A DNA stretch of 64,000 bases from Panax quinquefolius (GCA_020205615.1 CM035163.1:47461652-47525651), one strand, 5' to 3'. Counted from the first letter of the stretch, positions 36,540 to 48,881 are shown. Notes: generated by a model not told the origin, from the letters alone. Translations and numbers: made by a program.

Positions 36540-36960
36540 TGGATTTTCACCTGTCATGCGGCAATTCGCGTAGACATATTATTTTCACAATTTAATAAAA
36601 AAATAAATACGAAGGGTCATTCACCATGCATGCGGTAATCCGCGTAGACAGGTTACTCCCGCAAATTAATAAAGAATGATTATGAAAGGTCATTCACCAT
36701 GCATGCGGTAATCCACGTAGACAGGTTACTTCCGCAGATTAATAAAGAATGAATACGAAGGGCCATTCACCATGTATGCGATAATCCTCGTAAACATGTT
36801 ACTTCTGCAGATTAATAAAGAATGAATACGAAGGGTCATTCACCATGCATGCGGTAATCCGCGTAGACAGGTTACTCTGGCAGATTAATAAAGAATGAAT
36901 ACAAAGGGTTATTCACCATGCATGCAGTAGTCCGCGTAGATAGGTTATTCCCAAAGATTA
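36540..36960 (-). repeat. Hairpin-module array, about 6 units of about 72 bp
   Basis: Units read TTCACCATGCATGCGGTAAT then CCGCGTAGACAGGTTA. GCGG-TAAT-CCGC is a perfect 4-bp stem with a 4-base loop in several units, and others keep partial pairing. Compared with solo LTR A, the units are more regular in length. Confidence 0.8.
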
Positions 36961-37189
36961 ATAAGGAATATAATGATAACCCTTACGAGTATGAAGTAAT
37001 ATCACATACGAATACAAAATACATAATACCCCTTACCGTGCGAAAAATAACATCCCTTACCTTAGTAGGAGGTTGGATACTACAATAGTGTAGTAGCAGA
37101 ATACTCTTCTTCTTTCTCTCTTATTCTATCTATAGTTTCTCTATCTAGAGTTTCAGTGAATTCGTAAGAAATAATGAAGGAATGAGCTT

Positions 37190-37199
37190 CTATTTATAG
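37190..37199 (-). promoter_or_regulatory. LTR TATA box (solo LTR D)
   Basis: CTATTTATAG, i.e. CTATAAATAG on the LTR sense strand. Confidence 0.65.
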
Positions 37200-37214
37200 A
37201 AAAATAGACTAAAT

Positions 37215-37410
37215 AGTAACTAATTCATGAACAGTCCAGATTGATTTACTATTAAAATGGACAGTCCGTATTGATTTACTATTAAAACTTCAATTGACGG
37301 TCCATTTTGATTTACTATTATAACTTCAACCAGCGGTCCATACTGATTTACTATTATAACTTCAACCAACTGTCCATACTGATTTACTATTATAATTTCA
37401 ACCAACGGTC
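37215..37410 (-). repeat. Promoter-proximal 37-bp tandem repeat, about 5 units
   Basis: Units of GTCCATACTGATTTACTATT plus ATAACTTCAACCAACG, directly upstream of the TATA box on the sense strand. Not found in the other LTRs of the window. Confidence 0.85.
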
Positions 37411-38250
37411 CTAAAAATTACCACATCTCTCCATGGGATAATAAACCAAACTTACAACAAACACCTCATGACAAATCCCTCTGTTTATATCAAAAATTGA
37501 ATAGATCACAATTCATTTATCTTCAATCAACACATTTTTAATCTTTCAACAATTATTCATCATTTAATATTATAACTAACAATATTGACAACCAGATCGT
37601 TCTTAGGAAAGAGGAGGCTTTCCGATAAGAATTTCTCCTTACTGGCACGCAATTAAATAACCAAACCCTTTTCCTCGACAGAACTTTCTAGACATTATCA
37701 ATAATGCAAATAATAATATGAATATTTGTGTCGTCTTAATTATTAATTTAATAATATAAAATATTGTGCAGATGATACCGTGACAATAATTGAATCAATA
37801 ATATGAGATACTATGCAGCAACTACTGTGACAATTATTGGATAAAACTGAGTGACTTTTACGTAAGCATCAATAATCGAGATATCTTATAACAATGTGTG
37901 CTACTCGCGCAACAACGCCAGATTACTATACTTTTATCATCGGGTATTTCAACAGTTTAACGGTAAAAGTTTTGCCGTTATTTTTAATAAAAGGTTATTT
38001 CTGTCTCTTTCTATATTCGACAGTTATTCCGTTGTGGGCTCTACCAATGATTGCGTTGTCGTACGAAAATTCCCCGACCAAACAAATATTCTTCGACACA
38101 ACGAATATTTTATTGCAACTTTCTTACTTTGTAAAATTTTCATATATCACCCTTAACTTTAACCTTTTATCAATTTAACCATTTACTAAATAGAATAATA
38201 ATTATATAAAAAATTAAATACTTTTATTTTAGAAAATCCAGGGTCTTACA

Positions 38251-38732
38251 CCTATAAATACAACATAATATTATACCATTTATAATTATATTACAACATA
38301 ATATTATACGATTTAAAACAAAATTAAAATAACAAATAATATCAATCATAACTTACTATGTTGATTTTATAATCCCCAAAATCCACTACTTTTCTAAACA
38401 TAATTATTATATCCTAAAATCACTATTTTCTAATTTTATACCATACATTATATCATACATGTATGGTATAATATTATAATACACGTATATAACAAAATCA
38501 CCACATATCTAAACCGTGTGGATATTATCATTACTAATTAAATTGTATTACAACATAATATTATACCATTTATAATTATATTACAACATAATATTATACG
38601 GTTTAAAACATTTAAAACAAAATTAAAATAACAAATAATATCAATCATAACTTACTATGTTGATTTTATAATCCCCTAAATCACTACATTTTCAATCTAA
38701 ACGGTTTTTATATTATCGTTACTCAATTATTA
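38251..38732. repeat. Duplicated AT-rich locus, continuation after solo LTR D
   Basis: Contains two copies of ACAACATAATATTATAC and TATCAATCATAACTTACTAT, also seen at 40010-40347. Non-coding. Confidence 0.7.
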
Positions 38733-39238
38733 CTCCCTCCGTCCCATAGTTATAGGCTGATTTCTTTTGGCACATAGTTTAAGAAAATAAGTTTAAGTGG
38801 CAATTTTAACAAAAAATTTCCACATATACCCCTTAATATGGAATTAATGAATAAGTTAATTACTCCTTACTTATCACACTGAAACTCTCAACTTAATTGA
38901 TCAACGTGTACTGACCATTAAAATAGAACTTTAACCAAAGATAAAATTTTAATCTACATAAACTTTCAACCAATCATAAAACGTTTATGTTATTCCAAAT
39001 TCATTTATTGAGCCTAAAAAGTTGAATTCTTTTATTGAGAATACAACAACATTAAATGTGATGATAACAATAATGACATTGAATGTTGTTTCTTCAAAAA
39101 AAAAGTAAAGGTTGAATATTTATTATAAGTGCATAAAAGTAAAACAATGAACCAACTAAATTTTATAAATAGTAAGTAACCTATATATTGGGACATTCCG
39201 AAATGGAAAATCAGCCTATAACTATGGGACGGAGGGAG
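38733..39238. mobile_element. Stowaway-like MITE with long terminal inverted repeats
   Basis: CTCCCTCCGTCCCATAGTTA at the left is matched by TAACTATGGGACGGAGGGAG at the right. Pairing continues inward through GGCTGATTTC and GAAA..ATCAGCC. It is flanked by TA at 38731-38732 and 39239-39240. About 506 bp with no transposase, so non-autonomous. The near-perfect ends suggest a recent insertion compared with the neighbouring sequence. Confidence 0.9.
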
Positions 39239-39240
39239 TA

Positions 39241-40347
39241 TCTATTAAATATACTAAACTGCAACACGTAACACCATTGCATGACATTTGCCATTCTCAA
39301 ATTGCAACACCTATCCTACTTAATTATTATCTCCTAAAATCACTACTTTTTAATCCCACAATAATATTTTGATTTTATAATCTCATAAATTACTATAAAT
39401 CTAAACTGTTCTGATAATGTTAATTGTTCTAATATTATCATTACTAATTTAATTATTATCTCTTAAAATCACTAATTTTTTAATCATAAATTAATATTTT
39501 GAATTTATAATCCCCTAAATCACTACAAATCTAAGTTGTTTTGGTAATCTATTAAATATACTAAATTGCAGTACATAACACCATTACATGGCATTTATCA
39601 TTCCTAAATTGTAACACCTGTCCTACCTAATTAATGTGCTCATCCATTACTCCAGTTTTTATATTATTGCTACTTAATTATTATCTCTTAAAATTACTAC
39701 TTTTAAATCCCACAATAATATCTTAATTTTATAATCCCATAAATCACTACAAATCTAAACTCGTTTCTAATAATGTTAATCGTTTCTAATATTATCATTA
39801 ATAATTTAATTATTATCTCCTAAAATCACTACTTTTTAATCCCAAATTAATATTTTAAATTTATAATCTCCTAAATCACTACAAATCTAAACTATTTGGT
39901 AATGTCATTTATTTCGATTTTATCCTTTCTAATTTAATTATTATCTCCTAAAATCACTACTTTATGATATTATCATTACTCTCCGTTGTTTAACTTAATT
40001 TTCTCCTTATAAATACAACATAATATTATTCCATTTATAATTATATTACAACATATTATTATACAACTTAAAACATTTAAAATATAATTAAAATAACAAA
40101 TAATATCAATCATAATTTACTATGTTGATTTTATAATCCCCAAAATTCACTACTTTTCTAAACATAATTATTATATCCTAAAATAACTATTTATATGATA
40201 TCATACATGTATGGTATAATATTATAATACATGTAAATAACAAAATCACCACTTATCTAATCTGTGCAGATATTATCATTACTAATTAAATTATATTACA
40301 ACATAATATTATTCCATTTATAATTATATTACAACATAATGTTATAC
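39241..40347. repeat. Second copy of the duplicated AT-rich locus
   Basis: Units beginning CTATTAAATATACTAAA at 39241 and 39548, followed by the same tail (ACTCTCCGTTGTTTAAC, then CTTATAAATACAACATAATA) as in the 33857-38732 copy. This gives the uninterrupted version of the sites where element C and solo LTR D inserted. Confidence 0.8.
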
Positions 40348-40936
40348 TGTGACGCCTCCAAAATAGGTATACATCACCCATCTTGATTCGCCAAATACAT
40401 GGTATAAAATTCAAATACAACTTAATTATACAACAGTCGTGTAAAATACGACAAAACATAATCTAAGAGTTTCAATAAGAATATTGTCATCTAGACAATA
40501 TCCACACTCAATGGAGTCCTCATTTTATTGTCACACTATTTTATGTAATAGTGAGGACTACTAAAACAACCATCCGACCGTCAATCCGCTTCTCCGACTC
40601 GTCCCAAATATATATTCTCATTTCAAGAGAATAAAGTGAAATAAAGGGTGAGCTCAACTAGCCCAAAGAAGAAATATTATGACTAAGATAATGCAAAATA
40701 AATTATCCTTAGCCTTCAAACAAGATAACAACCGATAGAATATAATAGACAAAGAAGTTTTAGATCAACAATCGCAATCTTAATAAGCAATCCATTAGAA
40801 GAGTCAAGTAGAGCATAAAATCTACTATCTTCTATGATTTATTAAGTTTTTCATCAACTTTATCGCTGAGACTCAGCTTAATAAATAAAATCGAATCATC
40901 CCTGCACCACGACCAAGGATATTCATGTAATTATAT
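40348..40936 (-). mobile_element. LTR fragment, 3' end portion (A/G type)
   Basis: TGTGACGCCTCCAAAATAGG and the following 580 bp match the minus-strand start of solo LTR G. Homology stops at about 40936, where plus-strand LTR sequence begins abruptly. A likely continuation in the same orientation is at 47550-48041. Confidence 0.8.
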
Positions 40937-41025
40937 CAGTTGTATAATTAAGTTTGTAGTTGAGTTTTATACCATGTATCTGGCGACTCAAGATGAGTGA
41001 TGTATACCTGTTTTGGGGCGTCACA
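40937..41025 (+). mobile_element. LTR 3'-end fragment in plus orientation
   Basis: GTTGTATAATTAAGTTTGTA to GGGGCGTCACA is the last about 90 bp of an A/G-type LTR, directly followed by a primer site. It abuts an inverted LTR piece at 40936, forming a head-to-head junction. Confidence 0.75.
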
Positions 41026-41368
41026 GTTATTATCAAAGCTTAGAGATATGATCCCTGGCTGAGATGTGAGACAGGAACTAAGAGGGGAGAGACGGGGAAT
41101 TCCTTCACTAGTATGACCTACCTAAGTTTATTTGGTATTTAATTGGTCTGTCAGAGTATAGGGATAATATGTGATATGTCAATTAACCCTTATTTTGAAA
41201 CTATATTCTAGAATTATATCTGAAATACATGAGATGAGAAATGGGAAAATCATGATAGAGAGGAAATAATCGGGAAGGTACAATCCGAAAAGAAAGCAAG
41301 GTATTCTCATCTCTTCAAACTACCAGGTACGTAAATTTCGAGGGCAAAATTTCATAAGGAGGGGAGAT
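41026..41368 (+). mobile_element. Internally deleted element E, only about 343 bp between LTRs
   Basis: Begins with primer-site-like GTTATTATCAAAGCTTAG, then the standard leader ending in GTCAATTAACCC. It then jumps near 41205 straight to the last part of pol (GGTATTCTCATCTCTTCAAA is the equivalent of the RYPYLFD codons) and the polypurine tract AAGGAGGGGAGAT at 41356-41368. All of gag and nearly all of pol are missing. Confidence 0.78.
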
Positions 41369-41552
41369 TGTGAGATCCCGAATTTTATGAAATAAAAGTA
41401 TTCAATTTTTCTATTTTGGTAAATAGTTAAATTGATAAAATTTTAAAGTTAAGGGTGATATTTGAAAAAATTTCAAAGTAAGCAAGTTATCATAAAATAA
41501 TCGGTGATAAAGGTACAATAATACGCGTGGTTGCATAGTAGCACACGGTATT
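41369..41552 (+). mobile_element. 3' LTR of element E, first part (split by solo LTR G)
   Basis: Starts TGTGAGATCCCG and runs to GCACACGGTATT, where solo LTR G is inserted. It resumes at 44240 with GGTTATTGATGCTTACG. Confidence 0.82.
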
Positions 41553-44234
41553 TGTGGCGACCCCAAAATAGGTATACATCACCCATCTTGAGTAGCCAAA
41601 TACATGGTACAAAATTCAAATATAACTTAATTATACAACAGTCGTGTAAAATACGACAAAACATAATCTAAGAGTTTTAATAAGAATATTGTCATCTAGA
41701 CAATATCCACACTCAATGGAGTCCTCATTACATTTATTATCACACTATTGTGAGGACTACTAATGTTATCATCTGGACCGTCACTTCGTTCCCCGACTAG
41801 TCCCGGCTACATACTCATTTCCTGAAGAGAACAGTGAAAGAAAGGGTAAGCTCAACTAGCCCAATAAGAAATATTATGACTAAGATAATGCAGAATAAAT
41901 TATCATTAGTCTTCAATAATGTTAAACTGATAAAATACAATAGACATCAAGTTTAACTGCAGAGGAATAAGCAATCCATTAGAAGAGTCAAGTAGAGCAT
42001 GATATCTACTATCTTCTATGATTTAAAATGTTTTCATCAATTTTATCACCGAGACTCGATTTTTAATAAATAAACAACATCATCGAGTCATCATCCACAC
42101 ACTACACGGCCAAGGATATTCATTAAATCATCAATGATCATGACTATACCGAATAATCCTCGGTCATAATCATACCAAAAGCATCCATCAATGCACTACT
42201 GCTTCATCGAGGACTTTTACCACATCATTTATAACATTACGGTGTCATGATTATATCAAAAATCCCTAGTCATAATCATGCCAAGTTCATCTATGCACGT
42301 AAGCCAAAGATGAGTTTCATCACAATATAAGCATGAGGATGATGACAATGACATAATAATTCAATAAAGCAAGTTCAAGAATAAATTATAAAGATTTATA
42401 AGTTAATTTATCTTGAAATCAATTACGCCCAAATTGTCAACATGATCATCGCCAGGAGTAAAATTCAAGAATGCTCGAGAAGAATATTTCCATGAAAAGA
42501 TACTGGGATGAAGCGCAAATATCCAAGATATTCTACTAATTTTATGGAGTATAGAAGCTAAAACTTTAACCAAATGAGTATCATAGAATATATGAAACTG
42601 CAAATGAATTTTCACCCACCATGCGGTAATCCACGTAGACAGATCATTTCCACAATTTATTAAGGAATGAATATGAAGGATCATTCACCATGCATGTGAT
42701 AATCCACATAGACAGGTTATTCCAACAGAATAATAAAGAATGGAACCAGGTCATGCGTAATTCGCATAGACAGGATATTCCAATAGAATAATAAAGAATG
42801 GAATAACAGAAGAATTTCACCATGTATGCGGTACTTCGCATACACAGGTTATTCCAACATAATAATAAAGAATAGAATAACAGAAGCTCTCTTCATGAAT
42901 ACGAAATAAATAATACCCCTTACCTTAGAAAGAAACTGGATACTGGAGTAGAGAGGTAGCAGACTTCTCTTATTCTTTCTCTCTATAATTTCTCTCTATA
43001 ATAATTGCTCTATAGCTTTAGTGAATTGGTGAGAAATGAAGGAAGAATGAGCTTCTATTTATAGGAAAATATAGTTTCGATAATTGCACGCGTTTTGGGG
43101 CTCAAAATATTCTGATCAATACCTTCAACTTTTCTTTCATTTTAATTTAGTCCGTAAGTATTATCAAACTTGCACCACCTCCCCTAATAGTAAATAATGT
43201 GAATCAATAGTTCAATCATATGAATCAATAGTTATAATCATGTGAAAATACTGAATTCTGAGATAGTACCTCCATCCATACCTCCATTTTTAACTTAGTC
43301 ATGCAAGTAATATCAATCTTGCACCAACTCCCCTAATAGTATAAGAATGTGAATCAATAGTACACACATGTGAACAAATAGTTATAATCATGTGAATTAA
43401 TAGCAATTAATTGCTCATTTATCCGATTAATTACCCGACTGGTCAGTATAACTTCCAGACATTAATTAATATCGAAATAAATGTCGATTTCCACTAACAC
43501 TAATAATTCTAACACAATAAAACTATCAATTTCATCTTTAATCAACACGAACTTATTCATCATTAATATTATAACTCACAATATTTAACAATCAGGTCGT
43601 TCCCAAGAAAGCGGGGGCTTTCCGATAAGGATTTCTCCTTATTGGCGCGCAATTAGATGACCAAACCTCTCCTTGACAGAACTTCTAGACATTGTAAATA
43701 TTGCAATTTAATAATATGAATAACTTTGTCGTCTCAATTATTGATTTAATAATATATCATATAATGCGAGATGATCTTCGTGACAATAATCGAATCAATA
43801 ATACGAGAGATATATGAAAGCAATTATCGGAGCAATAATTGAGTATAACCGAGTGACTTCTCACGAAGCATCAATAATCAATACCGTGTGCTACTACGCA
43901 ACCACGCCAGACATCGCATTTCTTTTACTACGGGTAGTTCAACAGTTTAATGGTAAAACTTCCGCTATTATTTTTATAAAAAGATAATTATTTTATTTTT
44001 TAACTACGACAATACTTCCGTTGTAGGGTCCACCAATGATTGTGCCGTTGTACGAATATTCCCTATTAAAACGAATATTCCCCAACCAATCGAATATTAT
44101 ATAACCACTTGCTTACTTTGCAAAATGTGTAAATATTACCCACAACTATAACATTATATTATATCCACACCATAATATTCAAAAATATATTTTGAGAGAA
44201 ATTAATCTTTATTCATAAAAGTTGGGGTCTTACA
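41553..44234 (-). mobile_element. Solo LTR G nested in the LTR of element E
   Basis: The plus strand reads TGTGGCGACCCC to GGGGTCTTACA, 2682 bp, with target duplication GTATT at 41548-41552 and 44235-44239. No internal region. TATA box CTATTTATAG at 43055-43064. Hairpin-module array at about 42600-42870. It belongs with solo LTR A but is shorter because it lacks most of the 6780-7550 block. Confidence 0.92.
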
Positions 44235-44239
44235 GTATT

Positions 44240-46433
44240 GGTTATTGATGCTTACGTGAGAAGTTACTCAGTTATACTCAATTATTACTACAGTAATTGT
44301 TGCATCATATCTCTCATATTATTGATTCAATTATTGTCACAGTATCAATATTTTATATTATTAAATCAATAATTGAGACGACAAAGTTATTCATATTATT
44401 ATTTACAATATTGACAATGTCTAGAAGTTCTATCAAGGAGAGGTTTGGTCACCTAATTGCCCGCCAATAAGGAAAAATCCTTATCGAAAAGCCCCTCTTT
44501 CCTGGGAACGATCTGGTTGTTAAATATTGTGAGTTATAATATTAATGATGAATAAGTTCGTGTTGACTAAAGATGAAATTGATAGTTCCATTGTGTTGGG
44601 ATTATTAGTGTTAGTGGAAATCGACATTTATTTTGATAATAATTGATGTCTGGAGGTTATATTGACCAATCGGGTAATTAACCGGATAAATGAGCAATTA
44701 ATTGCTATTGATTCACATGATTATAACTATTTGTTCACATGTGTGTACTATTGATTCACATTCATTTACTATTAGGGGAGTTGGTGCAAGATTGATAATA
44801 CTTGCATGACTAAGTTAAAATGGAGGTATAGATGGAGGTACTATATCGTAATTCAGATTTTCACATGTTTAGAACTATCGAGTCACATGATTTAATATTG
44901 ATTCACATGATTTACTATTAGGAGAGGTGGGCAAGTTTGATAATACTTGCATGACTAAATTAAAAATGAAGGAAAAGATAATGGTATCATATCGTAATAT
45001 TTCGAGCCCCAAAACGTGTAATTATCGAAACTATATTTTCCTATAAATAAGCTCATTCCTTCATTATTTTCACCAATTCACTAAAGCTATAGAGCAATTA
45101 TTATAGAGAGAAATTATAGTAGAGAAAGAAGAAGAGAAGTCTCGCCACCTCACTATTCCAAAGATCCAGCTTTTCTTCTAAGGTAAGTGGGTATTATTTC
45201 TTTTCAGATTCATGAAGAGAGCTTCATATTCCATTCTTTATTATTATGTTGAATAACTTGTCTATGCCAAGTACCGCATACATGGTGAAATTCTTCGTTA
45301 TTCCATTCTTTATTATTATGTTGAATAACTCGCTCATGCCAAGTACCGCATACACGGTGAAATTCTTCGTTATTCTATTCTTTATTATTTCGTTGGAATA
45401 TCCCGTCTGTGTGAATTACGCATGACCCGGTTCCATTCTTTATTATTATTCGTTTGAATATCCTATCTGGTAAGTGACACGCATTTGATTCGGTTCCATT
45501 ATTTATTATTATGTTGGAATAACTCAGATGTGCGGCCTATCGCATGCCTAAGTGAATTCTTCGTTATTCCATTCTTTATTATTCATTGAAATAACTTTGT
45601 TTTATGCGTTCTATCGCATGTCCGGTGAATTCTTCGTTATTCCATTATTTATTATTATGTTGGAATAACTCGCATACATCTAAGTACCGCATACATGGTG
45701 AAATTCTTTTGTTATTCCATTCTTTATTATTCATTGGAATAACTCGTCTATATGGATTATCAGATACATGGTGAATGATCCTTCAGATTCATTCTTTATT
45801 AAATTGTGGAAATGATCTGTCTGACGTGGATTATGCATGACATAGCGGTGAAAATCCATTTCATAGCTTTCAGATATTCTATTATACTAAATTCGAGATA
45901 TAATTTCTTTTGTACTCGTCATGGAATATCATTTTCTTTGGTATTTATTTTTATGAGTTACTATTCATGAGTTACTATTCACCCGGTTACTATTCACTCT
46001 AGTATTATTCACTCGGGTATCCGGGGAACTTTTCGTACCGGAGTACTATTCACGAGTTACTATTCTCAGGTTACTATTCACCCGATTACTATTCACTCTA
46101 GTATCATTCACTCGGGTATTTGGGACCTTTTTCGTGTCAGGGTACTATTTCTGAAGTACTATTCACGGGGTACTATTCATCCAAAAATATATTTATTTTC
46201 TGTCCAAATTATTTTTGGTACATGAATATTATTCTTGAATTTTACTCTACAAAGCAGTATCATGTTGACAATTTGGACTTTATTGATTTCTAGATAAATT
46301 AAATTATAAATCTTTAAAATTTATCCTTGAACTTGTTTTATTGAATTATTATGTCATTATCATCATCCTCATGTTTATATTGTGGTTAAAGTCATCTTTG
46401 GCTTACGTGCATAGATGGACTTGGTATGATTAT
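44240..46433 (+). mobile_element. 3' LTR of element E, continuation
   Basis: Resumes the interrupted LTR and is colinear with solo LTR A: CACATGATTATAACTAT repeats, TATA-like CTATAAATAA at 45041-45050, hairpin-module array at 45220-45870, and a TTACTATTCAC-type minisatellite at about 45950-46170. It ends at GGTATGATTAT, where a 1.1-kb fragment begins and the LTR then reappears inverted. Confidence 0.85.
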
Positions 46434-47549
46434 TGTGAGACCTCGAATTTTATGACAACTTGTTGCCTAAGTAAGTAACTTAGGTAGGTCATACTAGCGA
46501 AGAAATTACCCGTCTCTCCCCTCTTAGTTCTAGTCTCACATCTCAGCTAGGGATCATATCCCTAAGCTCTGATACCATTTGTGACGCCCCCAAAATAGAT
46601 CCACACGACCCATTCTGAGTCACCAGATATCATACTATAAAAATTAAATACAAACTTCATTTATATTAATTTGTTGAACTGTCAAATGTATTATCGACCA
46701 CGCTTAAACCGTGAGTTTTAATACAAATGTATATAACTCTCATGGTGCCTTTACCACAACCTTACAATGGTACCTTACATAAAAGTACAGTCAATAACTG
46801 TTTTAGAAATTAAAATCTTTGAGAAGTGCTCGATGAAACCTTCGTATATGGGAGGCCAAATGTCAGGTTATGATAGATATCATATGTCCACGAATAATCC
46901 TTCGTCAATCTAATAGTCCCTAAAGAAAAACAAGAAGATTGCTATCATCTTCTTTCCAGTGGTGAGTCTTCTCTTGACATATAATCATCTCTGTTGTCTC
47001 CAAGTTCAACTCCGAGCTCAACTTCGATAACATTCATCATTAATATTATAACTCACAATATTTAACAACCAGGTCGTTCCCAGGAAAAAAGGGACTTTCC
47101 AATAAGGATTTCTCCCTATTGGCGCGCAATTAGGTGACCAAACCTCTTTTTGACAGAACTTCTAGACATTGTAAATATTGCAATTTAATAATATGAATAA
47201 CTTTTTTATCTCAATTATTGATTTAATAATATAAAATATTATGCAAATGATACTGTGATAATAATTGAATCAATAATATGAGAGAAATGATGCAATAATT
47301 ACTGTAATAATAATTGAGTATAACTAAGTGACTTCTTACGTAAGCATCAATAATCAATACTGTGTGCTACTATGCAACCACGTGTATTACTGTACTTTTA
47401 CCATCGATTATTTTATGACAACTTGTTTACTTTGAAAAATTTTCACATATCACCCTTAACTTTAACCTTTTATCAAATTAACCATTTACTAAATAGAATA
47501 ATTATAAAAAAATTGAATACTTTTATTTCATAAAATTTGGGGTCTCACA
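46434..47549 (-). mobile_element. Rearranged minus-strand LTR element fragment
   Basis: TGTGAGACCTCGAATTTTAT at the left is only an about 22-bp LTR-start stub. Then come leader sequence (minus strand) and a perfect primer site at 46566-46578: AGCTCTGATACCA is the complement of TGGTATCAGAGCT. An LTR follows at 46580-47549 (TGTGACGCCCC to GGGGTCTCACA), only 970 bp because its middle is missing. Gag and pol are absent. Confidence 0.78.
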
Positions 47550-48041
47550 ATAATCATACCAAGTCCATCTATGCACGTAAGCCAAAGATGACTTTTATCA
47601 CAATATAAGCACGAGGATGATGACAATGACATAATAATTCAATAAAACAAGTTTAAGGATAAATTTTAAAGATTTATAATTTAATTTATCCGTAAATCAA
47701 TAACGCCCAAATTGTCAACACGATCATCGCTTTGTGGAGTAAAATTCAAGAATGCTCGGAAGAATATTTCCATGAAAAGATCTTAGATGAAGCTTAAATA
47801 TCCGGGATATTCTACTAATTTCATGGAGTATAGAAGCCAAAACTTTAACCAACCGAGTATAATAGAATATATGAAACCGCAAATTGATTTTACCGCCATG
47901 CAGTAATTCACGTAGATGATCATTTTCACAATTTAATAAGGAATGAATACGAAGGATCATTCACCATGCATGCGGTAATCCACATAGATAGGTTATTCCA
48001 ACAGAATAATAAAGAATAGAATAACAGCAGAATTCACCAGG
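47550..48041 (-). mobile_element. Inverted LTR fragment, right arm of a fold-back
   Basis: ATAATCATACCAAGTCCATC onward is the reverse complement of the segment ending at 46433, through TGCACGTAAGCCAAAGATGAC and the module array. It stops at CACCAGG where a CACTA-type terminus begins. Confidence 0.8.
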
Positions 48042-48881
48042 CACTACAAAAAAATGGGGCTTCAACAACAACCGATTTTCGTTGCTAAAGGTGCCAAATT
48101 TCGTTGCTAAAGGGTTTTGGCAAGGACTTTCTTCGTTGTTGTTGTTTTCATCGTTGCAAGAATGAAGCGTTGCTAATTGTTCCGCAATGAACGTATTTTT
48201 TTCGTTGCCAAAAGTAATACATTTTGCAACGAAATTTGGCTTTCATATAGAGACATTGATCCTTTAGCAACAAAATGTATTGTTGCAGAATAATTAAAAT
48301 TTCGTTGCTAAAAACCCCATTTCGTTGCAAAAGCCTGCTAATTGGCAACGAAATGAACTTTTTTCTTTTTCAACGACCATGCATTTTCGTTGCAATTGAC
48401 ACCATTTTGCAACGATATTTTTCGTTGCAGTAAATTATAAAAATTATTGTCTAAGCTTGCTTTTGTTGCAGAATGTAAACTTTTTAACAACGATTTTCGT
48501 TGCTGATTATATTATTTGGCAACGACATTATAGTGAATCAGCAACGAAAATGTTTGTTGCTGGTTATTTTTCAATAGCAACAAAAGTCGTCGATTAGCAA
48601 CGACATTATATGTTGCCGTTTCTTTATATATTCAACGAAAGTTGATATGATTTGCAATGATAAAAAAATGTTACCTTTTATTTTAGTATTAGTAACAATA
48701 TCCTCTCCGTTGTTATTAGGTTAATTTTGTGTTGCCAAATATTATATTTTTAATGCCATTAGCAACGAAAATTTGTTGTTAAATGAATAAAAAATTATTG
48801 CTATATTAAAACTTGTTTAATGCTTTGGTAACGAATTATATTGTTGCCAAATCAAAATTTGACATTCTTTTTTGTGTATTG
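48042..48881. mobile_element. CACTA-type terminus with subterminal CGTTGC repeats
   Basis: It begins CACTACAAAAAAATGGGG, matching the CACTACAA(G/A)AAA terminal repeat of plant CACTA (En/Spm) elements. Over the next 800 bp, TTCGTTGC and its inverse GCAACGAA occur many times in both orientations, the usual subterminal binding-site pattern. A degenerate opposite end TTTTTTGTGTATTG at about 48868-48881 would make it a small non-autonomous element, but no 3-bp target duplication supports that. It may instead be the left end of a larger element. Confidence 0.65.

Larger units (their letters stand above)
34609..38250 (-). mobile_element. Solo LTR D of a Ty3/gypsy chromovirus
   Basis: The plus strand reads TGTGACTCCCC to GGGTCTTACA with target duplication CCTAT at 34604-34608 and 38251-38255. 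A related empty site near 40004 reads TTTTCTCCTTATAAATAC. There is no internal region, so this is a 3642-bp solo LTR on the minus strand. Contains a minisatellite of TGAATAGTACCCC at about 36195-36445, a hairpin-module array at 36540-36960, TATA box at 37190-37199 and a 37-bp tandem array at 37215-37410. Confidence 0.92.

Noticed and set aside
46434..47549. Fragment as a normal nested insertion
   Set aside because: The flanks are inverted copies rather than a direct 5-bp duplication, and the left end is only a short LTR stub, so simple integration does not explain it.
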